Made by a program: the position numbers and the translations under genes
Shown here: piece after piece, positions 31,980 to 41,819 of the stretch
How the letters are laid out: each line of letters opens with the position of its first letter
Position numbering within the stretch: the stretch's first letter is position 1
Assembly (NCBI GenBank): GCA_958510875.1
Contig: OY294069.1
Location: 5,961,205-6,025,204 of the forward strand
DNA from: Endomychus coccineus
Taxonomy: Eukaryota; Arthropoda; Insecta; Coleoptera; Endomychidae
Direction of reading: 5' to 3'
Length of the DNA stretch: 64,000 nt
The notes under the pieces: model-generated
What the model was told of the DNA's origin: nothing
Databases searched by the model: none
Seen by the model: only the letters and a program-made list of their open reading frames with translations

Positions 31980-34228
31980 TGAGAATAATTCAGCCTCTCT
32001 GTACAACGATGAAACTTTCAGTGTGCATTCCTGAAGATATGAGCTTTCATTTGATATTATATACAATAGGGCACCTACAAGATAGCATACTTAGAAAAAA
32101 TAAAAACTGAGACATCTCATGAATTTCAATTTTTTTTTCAATTTCTTTTTGGGTGAGGACCCCTTCAACCTCTCTGTGCAATGATCAACCTTTCATTGTA
32201 CATTCTCTAGGTTGTTAGCTTCAATTTGATACTATACACAATACGGCACAAACGAGATAGCATACTTAGAAAAAATAAAAACTGAGACTTCTCATGAATT
32301 TCAATTTTTTTTCATTTTCTTTTTGCGTAAGGGCCCATTCAGCCTCTCTGTGCAATGATGAAACTTATAGTGTACATTTCTGATGATGTTAGCTTCAATT
32401 TTATACTATACACAATATGGCACAAACGAGATAGCATACTTAGATAAAATAAAAACTGAGACTTCTTATGGATTTTTAATTTTTTTTCATTTTCTTTTTG
32501 CGTAAGGACCCATTCAGCCTCTCTGTGCAATGATGAAACTTATAGTGTACATTCCTGATGATGTTAGCTTCAATTTGATACTATACACAATATGGCACAA
32601 ACGAGATAGCATACTTAGAAAAAATAAAAACTGAGACTTCTCATGAATTTCAATTTTTTTTCATTTTCTTTTTGCGTAAGGGCCCATTCAGCCTCTTTGT
32701 GCAATGATGAAACTTATAGTGTATATTTCTGATGATGTTAGCTTCAATTTTATACTATACACAATATGGCACAAACGAGATAGCATACTTAGAAAAAATA
32801 AAAACTGAGACTTCTTATGGATTTTTAATTTTTTTTCATTTTCTTTTTGCGTAAGGACCCATTCAGCCTCTCTGTGCAATGATGAAACTTATAGTGTACA
32901 TTCCTGATGATGTTAGCTTCAACTCTAAACTATACACAATACGGCACAAACGAGATAGCATACTTAGAAAAAATAAAAACTGAGACTCCTCATGGATTTT
33001 TAATTTTTTTTCATTTTCTTTTTGCGTAAGGACCCATTCAGCCTCTCTGTGCAATGATGAAACATATAGTGTACAGTCCTGATGATGTTAGCTTCAATTT
33101 GATACCATACACAATATGGCACAAACGAGATAGCATACTTAGAAAAAATAAAAACTGAGACTTCTTATGGATTTTAAATTTTTTTTCATTTTCTTTTTGC
33201 GTAAGGACCCATTCAGCCTCTCTGTGCAATGATGAAACATATAGTGTACATTCCTGATGATGTTAGCTTCAATTTGATATCATACACAATATGGCACAAA
33301 CGAGATAGCATACTTAGAAAAATAAAAACTGAGACTTCTTATGGATTTTTAATTTTTTTTCATTTTCTTTTTGCGTAAGGACCCATTCAGCCTCTCTGTG
33401 CAATGATGAAACTTATAGTGTACATTCCTGATGATGTTAGCTTCAATCTGATACTATACAAAATACGGCACAAACGAGATAGCATACTTAGAAAAAATAA
33501 AAACTGAGACTCCTCATCGATTTTTAATTTTTTTTCATTTTCTTTTTGCGTAAGGACCCATTCAGCCTCTCTGTGCAATGATGAAACATATAGTGTACAT
33601 TCCTGATGATGTTAGCTTCTATTTGATACCATACACAATATGGCACAAACGAGATAGCATACTTAGAAAAAATAAAAACTGAGACTTCTTATGGATTTTT
33701 AATTTTTTTTCATTTTCTTTTTGCGTAAGGACCCATTCAGCCTCTCTGTGCAATGATGAAACTTATAGTGTACATTCCTGATGATGTTAGCTTCAATTTG
33801 ATACTATACACAATATGGCACAAACGAGATAGCATACTTAGAAAAAATAAAAACTGAGACTTCTCATGAATTTCAATTTTTTTTCATTTTCTTTTTGCGT
33901 AAGGGCCCATTCAGCCTCTTTGTGCAATGATGAAACTTATAGTGTATATTTCTGATGATGTTAGCTTCAATTTTATACTATACACAATATGGCACAAACG
34001 AGATAGCATACTTAGAAAAAATAAAAACTGAGACTTCTTATGGATTTTTAATTTTTTTTCATTTTCTTTTTGCGTAAGGACCCATTCAGCCTCTCTGTGC
34101 AATGATGAAACAGATAGTGTACATTCCTGATGATGTTAGCTTCAATTTGATATCATACACAATATGGCACAAACGAGATAGCATACTTAGAAAAAATAAA
34201 AACTGAGACTTCTTATGGATTTTTAATT
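31980..34228 (-). repeat. 175-bp satellite, left arm (about 13 units)
   Basis: Units average about 174.7 bp; the landmark CATTCAGCCTCTCTGTGCAA recurs near 32335, 32510, 32685, 32858, 33033 and on. The outermost two units (31980-32330) are the most diverged from the rest; inner units are nearly identical. Each unit contains the same 63-residue frame on the minus strand, but it starts at TTG and overlaps the next by 17 bases. I regard it as a by-product of repetition, not a gene. Confidence 0.85.
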
Positions 34229-35960
34229 TTTTAATCCATGAAAGTCTCAGTTTTTATTTTCTCTAAGTATGCTATCTCGTTTGTGCCGTATTGTGTATAG
34301 TATCAAATTGAAGCTAACATCATCAGGAATGTACACTATAAGTTTCATCATTGCACAGAGAGGCTGAATGGGTCCTTACGCAAAAAGAAAATGAAAAAAA
34401 ATTAAAAATCCATAAGAAGTCTCAGTTTTTATTTTTTCTAAGTATGCTATCTCGTTTGTGTCATATTGTGTATGGTATCAAATTGAAGCTAACATCATCA
34501 GGAATGTACACTATAAGTTTCATCATTGCACAGAGAGGCTGAATGGGTCCTTACGCAAAAAGAAAACGAAAAAAAATTAAAAATCCATAAGAAGTCTCAG
34601 TTTTTATTTTTCTAAGTATGCTATCTCGTTTGTGCCATATTGTGTATGATATCAAATTGAAGCTAACATCATCAGGAATGTACACTATATGTTTCATCAT
34701 TGCACAGAGAGGCTGAATGGGTCCTTACGCAAAAAGAAAATGAAAAAAAATTAAAAATCCATAAGAAGTCTCAGTTTTTATTTTTTCTAAGTATGCTATC
34801 TCGTTTGTGTCATATTGTGTATGGTATCAAATTGAAGCTAACATCATCAGGAATGTACACTATAAGTTTCATCATTGCACAGAGAGGCTGAATGGGTCCT
34901 TACGCAAAAAGAAAACGAAAAAAAATTAAAAATCCATAAGAAGTCTCAGTTTTTATTTTTCTAAGTATGCTATCTCGTTTGTGCCATATTGTGTATGATA
35001 TCAAATTGAAGCTAACATCATCAGGAATGTACACTATATGTTTCATCATTGCACAGAGAGGCTGAATGGGTCCTTACGCAAAAAGAAAATGAAAAAAAAT
35101 TAAAAATCCATAAGAAGTCTCAGTTTTTATTTTTTCTAAGTATGCTATCTCGTTTGTGCCATATTGTGTATGGTATCAAATTGAAGCTAACATCATCAGG
35201 AATGTACACTATATGTTTCATCATTGCACAGAGAGGCTGAATGGGTCCTTACGCAAAAAGAAAATGAAAAAAAATTATAAATCCATAAGAAGTCTCAGTT
35301 TTTATTTTTTCTAAGTATGCTATCTCGTTTGTGCCATATTGTGTATGGTATCAAATTGAAGCTAGCATCATCAGGAATGTACACTATATGTTTCATCATT
35401 GCACAGAGAGGCTGAATGGGTCCTTACGCAAAAAGAAAATGAAAAAAAATTAAAAATCCATGAGGAGTCTCAGTTTTTATTTTTTCTAAGTATGCTATCT
35501 CGTTTGTGCCGTATTGTGTATAGTTTCGGATTGAAGCTAACATCATCAGGAATGTACACTATAAGTTTCATCATTGCACAGAGAGGCTAAATGGGTCCTT
35601 ACGCAAAAAGAAAATGAAAAAAAATTAAAAATCCATAAGAAGTCTCAGTTTTTATTTTTTCTAAGTATGCTATCTCGTTTGTGCCATATTGTGTATAGTA
35701 TAAAATTGAAGCTAACATCATCAGAAATATACAATATAAGTTTCATCATTGCACAGAGAGGCTGAATGGGCCCTTACGCAAAAAGAAATTGAAAAAAAAA
35801 TTGAAATTCATGAGATGTCTCAGTTTTTATTTTTTCTAAGTATGCTATCTTGTAGGTGCCCTATTGTATATAATATCAAATGAAAGCTCATATCTTCAGG
35901 AATGCACACTGAAAGTTTCATCGTTGTACAGAGAGGCTGAATTATTCTCACGCAACAATG
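34228..35960 (+). repeat. 175-bp satellite, right arm (about 10 units)
   Basis: Same unit as the left arm in the opposite orientation, with about three fewer copies. Pairs of adjacent units recur as a 349-bp pattern (34351, 34700, 35049, 35399), so part of the arm has amplified as dimers. The last unit (about 35810-35960) mirrors the diverged first unit of the left arm. Confidence 0.85.
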
Positions 35961-36886
35961 TAATCGAAATAAAGTAAAAATCTATTAGTATTGTCAGTTC
36001 ATATTATTTCCAATTGACTAAATTAGAGAGTGATATGTCCTATAATGAAGTCAGTATTACATTTCCTATTCATGTAAAATATGTCTGAGAAGCTTTAAGT
36101 TAGAAGCGCGCAGTGTTGCCAAGTCGAAGTGAGGCTGGGTTTAACAGAGGCTCACTTCACACAGATTATGAATGGAAGGTTTCAAATGTTGAGATAGAAG
36201 TTGGAAGAGTAAAATTCCTTTTCTGATCGATTCATGTTGTTTTAATGAATAATAGTTTTAATGGAGGTTATTTAATCTCAAATTATCGTTTCTTAAGATA
36301 AAATTCAAGGAAGAATGTGTTATTTAGAGATTCCATAGCTACATACTTGAGAAATTATGTTTTGTTACAGATCTATGATGGGCTCAACTTTTAGTGTTAT
36401 TGAATAGTAATCTACACTTTCCTTCAACATCTAGTGATTTTATAAACAAGCAATTAGTCCATTTGATTGATCCTTTTCCTACTTGAACATTAGATGTAAG
36501 TAATACCATTTTTTTCACATTCTAATATAAAACTCATGTTAAAAATTAAAAAAATCAATGGTGGAAGCCGTTACTTTAGGGTAATTAATCATTTTGATTA
36601 TATGAAAGAATAACTACTTTGTTTTTATACCACTTTTATTAATAATAATGTGAAAACGTAACTATAGTTTCAACACCGAAGTGCCATTATCATACAAATA
36701 GAAAATTAGAGATCAATGAAACAGTTCAAGTATAAATAGAATAGAGTAAAGTAGGGTTGAGATTAAGGGATCAACGGAAACTCCAAAAACAGGTAGATCC
36801 TAGGAAAGTACAGTATTACATAATAAACATATTAACAATTTGTGAATTACCTAGTGTGATTATAATTTAATATTCTAAGAATTATT

Positions 36887-38405
36887 TTAACAGCGGTTTG
36901 AAAGACACATGAAAAGATCACTTCGACATAAGTCTAATCGATCATTGAAGATATTTTTATTAGAGTTTTTGACACCTTTATAAATCTCTATTGATTCTAA
37001 TATATTCAATTTAAAACCTCTGGTTTGGTTATGTAAAATGCTTAGGCTATATAAATTAGGGAAATTGTCCGGTTTGTAAAAAATGATTAGCAAAGGTTGG
37101 GTCTGTTTTGTTGAGTCTAAACGAGCAAAAAAATGTTCTTCGTATCTTAATTTGAAATTACGACGAGTTCTACCTATATAAAAGTCATCACAGTCTGGGC
37201 AAATCATCTTATAAACTCCAGGTTTTCTATATTTATTGGTTTTGTCTTTGGCGTTGTATACAGGGTGTCCCGGTATACCTGTTCCTAATGGATTATCTCA
37301 GCCATTTCGAAAGATAAAAATTTGAAAATTTCATGATCTCCAATTCGTTCAAGGAACCTTCAACTGAGAAAAACAAAAATTGAAAGTCACTTCCGGTTTG
37401 ACCGGAAGTGACTCTGACTTTTTTATTTCAAATAGCACCCTGTATGTTTTTTGCAATTTTTGATTTCTACTCAAGATTATCTTTCCAGCGATGTATCACA
37501 CTTTGTATTTTACATTTGATTTGATGGAGAAAACGACAATTGAAATTTCAAATTGAAAGAATTGCATTGCAGTAGGCTACGATATTTTGTGTAATCTTGA
37601 TTTTGACTTCAATAATAATTGATAATTCATGAACAATTTTGCATTCGAGATACGTCAAATTTCAAATTATTAGAATTGCAGTAGAACTGGAAGAATTAAT
37701 AATTCTTAAATGAAAACCTTAGTGTGTCACGGAAACATCTGAATACATTTGTTTGTAACTTTGATAGTGATACATCGTTGGAAAGATAATTTTGAGTAGA
37801 AAATCAATCAAAAATTGCAAAAAATATACAGGGTGCTATTTGAAATAAAGAAGTTAGAGTCACTTCCGGTCAAACCGGATGTGACTCTAACTTTTGGTTT
37901 TTCTCAGTTGAAGGTTCCTTGAACGAATTGGAGATTATAAAATTTTCAAATTTTTATCTTTTGAAGAGATAATTCATTGGAACATGTATACTGGGACACC
38001 GGGTATAAGAAAGTTTATTTTGAGGTTTGAAACTGATTTTAAAATTGTGCCTTGATAAAATGTTAGCAATATGTTCGCTTACTGAACCAAAATATGTCAA
38101 AGAGATGAATTTGGTGGATACATTTATGTGTTTTATACGCGGATAAATTTTATAAGAAGTTAATTGTTGTTGTTTGCGATTTATTAGTTTAAATATTTGA
38201 TCTACCGGAAAACCATCATTGATGGCTATTCGTTTTGTCGTGTTCAACTCGATAGTGAGGTGTTCTTTTGACAATGGTATCGAAAATGCTCTATGAATCA
38301 TTGAGTGATATGCTGTTAATTCATGGCTACGAGGGCTAAACGATGAGTTCGGAATAGTGATGTCTGTACAAGTGGGTTTCCTGTAGATATTGAAGTTTAT
38401 TTTAT
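36887..38405 (-). pseudogene. PLE-A RT C-terminus and endonuclease, split by an insertion
   Basis: Minus strand from 38405: FNIYRKP, HSMIHRAFSIPLSKEHLTIE, RKQQQLTSYKIYPRIKHI, KFISLTYFGSVSEHIANILS, FKISFKPQNKL. The nested element (38005 to 37261) follows, then NAKDKTNKYRKPGVYK, MICPDCDDFYIGRTRRNFKL, RYEEHF. A frameshift after the EEHF region changes the reading until LYSLSILHNQTRGFKLN. The end is LFMCLSNRC at 36887. This copy keeps the RT-endonuclease linker in one frame (KFISLTYFG), which shows that the shift in the plus-strand partner is a 2-bp loss. A few bases next to the insertion are also missing. Confidence 0.8.
37261..38005. mobile_element. Nested 745-bp fold-back MITE in PLE-A
   Basis: Begins CAGGGTGTCCCGGTATACC and ends with the inverted equivalent (GGGACACCGGGTA). 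Arms of about 240 bp share AAGGAACCTTCAACTGAGAA, the ACAGGGTGCTATTTGAAAT type block and ATCTTTCCAACGATGTATCA type sequence. TA or TATA flanks both ends within the disrupted PLE sequence GTTGTATATAAGATGG. Each arm has a strong small palindrome (CACTTCCGGTTTGACCGGAA at 37382 on). No coding sequence. Confidence 0.75.
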
Positions 38406-39944
38406 TACTTTTTCAATTAAAAACAAAACAATTCCTACAAAATAGTGAAATTCTATTTGACAGTGGTTTCGAAAAATATGAACTCATTAATAGCAATCCT
38501 TGCTCTCCTAAACTATACTGACTTATTGAAAAACATCCCCCATACGACCTGTAGTGTCTTACATTAATAGTCCAACAAGGGACCTTGCAACCAAATTAAA
38601 TCAGAAATTCAAGGAATTCAATAATTTTAAACCTAAATTTACTGTTAACTTTCTCAAATTGTCTGAATTAGTCAAAACACACCATATAGGTACCAACCAA
38701 TGGTTTTTTAGTTTCCTTTGATGTTTCAAACATGTTTTCAACTTCAGCATGTAAGTCTCTAATTAGAAGCATTTCAGATAGATCACATATTAACCCCTTA
38801 ATTCAAAATGAAATAGAACTCGCTTTTGACCTATGCTTGAGTCAAAACTATTGTCAATTTAATAATAAATTTTATGTACAGAATTCAGGTCTCGCTATGG
38901 GTAACCCATTGAGTCCACTATTAGCAGACATTTTTATGTCTGATCTGGAGGACAAAATTATGAACTGCACATTAGCAACAAAACATATTCAATTTTGGTA
39001 TAGATACGTAGATGATGTACTTGCCTTCTTCAAAGGTACATCCAGACAATTAAATTCCTTTCTTTCATTTATTAACCAAATTCACCCAAAAATGGAATTC
39101 ACGTTGGAAACAGAAAAAGATAGAACAATAAACTTTTTGGACTTAACACTAATACGTGACCATAATAAAATAAACTTCAATATCTACAGGAAACCCAGTT
39201 GTACAGACATCACTATTCCGAATTCATCGTTTAGCCCTCGTAGCCATAAATTAGCAGCATATCACTCAATGATCCATAGAGCATTTTCGATACCATTGTC
39301 AATAGAACACCTCACTATTGAGTTGAACACGATCAAACGAATAGCCATCAATAATGGTTTTCCGGTAGATCAAATAATTAAACTAATAAATCGCAAACAA
39401 CAACAATTAACTTTCTATAAAATTTATCCGCGTATAAAACACATAGATGTATCCACTAAATTCATCTCTGACATATTTTGGTACACTAAGCGAACATATT
39501 GCTAACATTTTATCACGCCATAATTTTAAAATCAGTTTCAAACCTCAAAATAAACTTTGTCATCTTATATACAACGCCAAAGACAAAATCAATAAATATA
39601 GAAAACCTGGAGTTTATAAGATGATTTGCCCAGGCTGTGACGACTTTTATATAGGTAGAACTTTTCGTAATTTCAAATTAAGATACGAAGAACATTTTCG
39701 CTCGTTTAGACTCAACAAAACAGACTCAACCTTTACTAATAATCATTTTTTACAAACTGGTCGTAATTTCCCTAATTTATATAGCCTAAGCATTTTACAT
39801 AACCAAACCAGAGGTTTTGAATTGAATTCATTAGAATCAATAAAGATTAATAAAGGTGTCAAAAACTCTAATAAAAATATCTTCAATGATCGATTAGACT
39901 TATGTCGAAGTGATCTTTTCATGTGTCTTTCAAACCGCTGTTAA
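38406..39944 (+). pseudogene. PLE-A reverse transcriptase-GIY-YIG endonuclease, most complete copy
   Basis: Blocks in order: FDSGFEKYELINSNPCSPKL (about 38450-38515) with a stop in the YGLPKIHK-like region; then RPVVSYINSPTRDLATKLNQ (from about 38539). A frame change follows, then motif A SFDVSNMF (38714-38734), motif B GLAMGNPLSPLLADIFM (about 38890-38940), motif C YVDD (39005-39016), LDLTLI, and the thumb with RKQQQLTFYKIYPRIKHI. The RT frame runs to 39505 only because 2 bp are missing at the KFIS-LTYFG linker (about 39471). The endonuclease continues in another frame, 39447-39944: GVYKMICPGCDDFYIGRT, RYEEHFRSFRL, SLSILHNQTRGF, ending LFMCLSNRC. RT catalytic Asp residues and GIY-YIG residues are intact, but N-terminal stops and frameshifts inactivate it. 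Confidence 0.9.
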
Positions 39945-40124
39945 AATAATTCTTAGAATATTAAATTATAATCACACTAATTCATAAATTGTTACTATGT
40001 TTACTATGTAATAGTGTACTTTCCTAGGATCTACCTGTTTTTGGAATTTCCTTTGATCCCTTAATCTCAACCCTACTTTACTCTATCCTATTTATACCTG
40101 AATTGTTATATTGATCTCTTCATC

Positions 40125-40180
40125 ATTTTCTAATTGTTTGATAATGGCACTTCGGTGTTGAAACTATAGTTACGTCTTCA
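40125..40180 (+). other. Hammerhead-like fold at PLE-A terminus (reference copy)
   Basis: TTGATAA (40138-40144) stands where CTGATGA is expected. One extra T follows, then stem II GGCAC/GTGTT with loop TTCG (40146-40159), GAA (40160-40162), the self-complementary ACTATAGT (40163-40170) as a very short stem III, T, and ACG. Bases before the core (TTGT) pair in part with ACGT after it. The same block is at 2016-2052 (minus), 3404-3445 (plus, GTA for GAA), 15701-15740 (minus), 16913-16955 (plus) and 36658-36694 (minus). PLE terminal hammerheads are established; activity of this variant is not. Confidence 0.45.
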
Positions 40181-40239
40181 CGTTATTATTAATAAAAGTG
40201 GTATAAAAACAAAGTTATTCTTTCATATAATTAAAAATA

Positions 40240-41311
40240 TAACTTGATATGAGATGATATCTTCATCAGTTCGAGCCCAACTAGCTTTGACTCATCTCTT
40301 ACTATGAGTGGACAAGTCATCATCATAAAAAATCTAATAATATAATGCACTCATAAATTCATGCTATAGTTTTCTATGATGTCAAGTTATCACAGAACTT
40401 CGAATGAATTTGCAAATTAAGAATTAAATATTTACTGTCCAGGCCATATATATTTATGTTCAATTTGAGAAATATAAATAACATTTTGCTGTACAACATT
40501 TTTCTTCTCATGTACGTACTACTTTTTTCCGTATAATTGTTTATTAGCGATCAGAATTACAAAGCTTAAGAACCAGATAGGAGGGCATGCCCTCCTTAGT
40601 CTTCATTCAGATCACTTAGGTATTTCCTCTTGAGTCTTCCTGCATTTTGGCTATTTCAAACGGATCTTAGTTATTGAAAGTATATTTCAGCACATCTTGA
40701 TAATTATTTATCTAACGTGTTATCCTGTAGTGTTTGATTCAGTTCTTCAAGTGCCAAATCGCTCATATAACTGAAACTAGGTACCGATAGCAACATTTTT
40801 CAATGAAGGTTAGCTTATCATTTGGAATGTTATATTATTATTACTGAGGATCAAGTATAGGTTCTAAGGGAAAAAAGTTGACAAAATTCTCAAAAATGAT
40901 ACTAGAAAACACATATTTATTTTGTATCACTGTTTGAAGCTTCACTTTGTATTACATAGCATTTTTTTGTCATCAAGGGGTTTAAATGATTGTAATTTTA
41001 AAAAGTTGGAGGTGCTACGTCATTGTAGTTTGGGAGTAGGGATGGGAAAGTAGCGACACGAATTTTTCTAGTTTTAAAACATTTTTTCAATCTGAATATG
41101 AATCTATTGAATTTCTAGATCCATATATCTCCCATTAAGCGTTAATTATTTGTGTTTTACTAATTTGCTAGGATTCCTAAATAGATAGGTGTGAACTGTG
41201 CAGATACATATACCTGATGTTATCACAGAATGTCCTAAATTTGTCATGTTCAGCTGGTCCGGAAGGTTTGCTTCTGAATTTTGCTACAACAGTTCTGTTT
41301 CCGCTGTTCCT
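40240..41311. other. Unique sequence, nothing recognised
   Basis: AT-rich, no repeat or protein domain that I can name. An open frame at 41198-41425 overlaps its end and runs into the satellite B fragment. Confidence 0.4.
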
Positions 41312-41466
41312 AATATTTGGAATAAAGGCAGGGTTCTATCAAATTCTAGTTTCATAAACACATTAATGCATGGAAACGTTTTGCAGGGACGGACTATTTT
41401 TCAATCGCTAGCTTCTTTCTTCTAGTAGTTTAGTTCTAACAGGTTTTCGATGATTTTATGATTGAC
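41312..41466 (+). repeat. Satellite B, left-hand part of one monomer
   Basis: Matches the second half of satellite B monomers (TAATATTTGGAATAAAGGCA, AACACATTAATGCATGG, TTTTTCAATCGC.TGCTTC, TTTTCGATGATTTT.TGATTG). It is clearly more diverged than units beyond 57700. It stops at ATTGAC (41461-41466), where satellite A begins. In this copy the frame from 41198 reads through to PNIWNKGRVLSN, INTLMHGN and TIFQSLASFF with a stop at 41425. Confidence 0.75.
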
Positions 41467-41819
41467 TTCTCGAACATTACCAACACATTTGATACTTGAT
41501 TATCACTTCATGCTACGAAGATATCACAGCCACCATATCATAGGCCTGACTTGATTATTTAGTATCCGTGGAAACATCATCATTATCACAACCCAATTTC
41601 ATTTGACTTCCAACATTACCAACACATTTGATACTTGATAATCACTTCATATCACGAAGATATCACAGCCACCATATCATCGGCTTGACTTGATTATTTA
41701 GTATCCGTGAAAACATCATCTTGACAACCCAATTTCATTTGACTTCCAACTTACCAACACATTTGTTACTTGATAATCACTTCATGTTACGAAGATATCA
41801 CAGCCAACATATCATCGGC

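Larger units (their letters stand above)
31767..36172. mobile_element. 4.4-kb fold-back element with satellite arms and 9-bp target duplication
   Basis: The termini are inverted: ATCTGTGTGAAGTGAGCCTC at the left end and its reverse complement at the right. The outer ~210 bp of each arm are unique and near-identical, and are followed by tandem units of about 175 bp, in opposite orientation in the two arms. The arms meet at about 34228. TATGAATGG stands directly outside both ends (9 bp, about 31758-31766 and 36173-36181). The locally duplicated sequence at about 31470-31490 shows the corresponding uninterrupted site. A 9-bp duplication fits Mutator-like or Foldback-type movers (family knowledge). 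No transposase inside. Confidence 0.85.
36546..40230. mobile_element. PLE-A pair 3: Penelope-like elements head to head, longest copies
   Basis: Minus copy about 36546-38405 (including a nested 745-bp element) and plus copy about 38406-40230. The minus copy stops within the RT thumb/connection region and the plus copy begins near the N-terminal side of the RT. The arms are therefore unequal and the apex is not a perfect palindrome. ttaaaaat occurs at both outer ends (36539-36546 and 40231-40238), a possible target duplication but AT-rich and so weaker than in the other pairs. Confidence 0.75.

Noticed and set aside
32339..35765. Eleven near-identical 63-residue open frames in the 175-bp repeats (lysine-rich middle, hydrophobic end)
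   Set aside because: They start at TTG, not ATG, recur with each satellite unit and overlap the next copy by 17 bases. There is no promoter or splice context. They are a by-product of the repeat.
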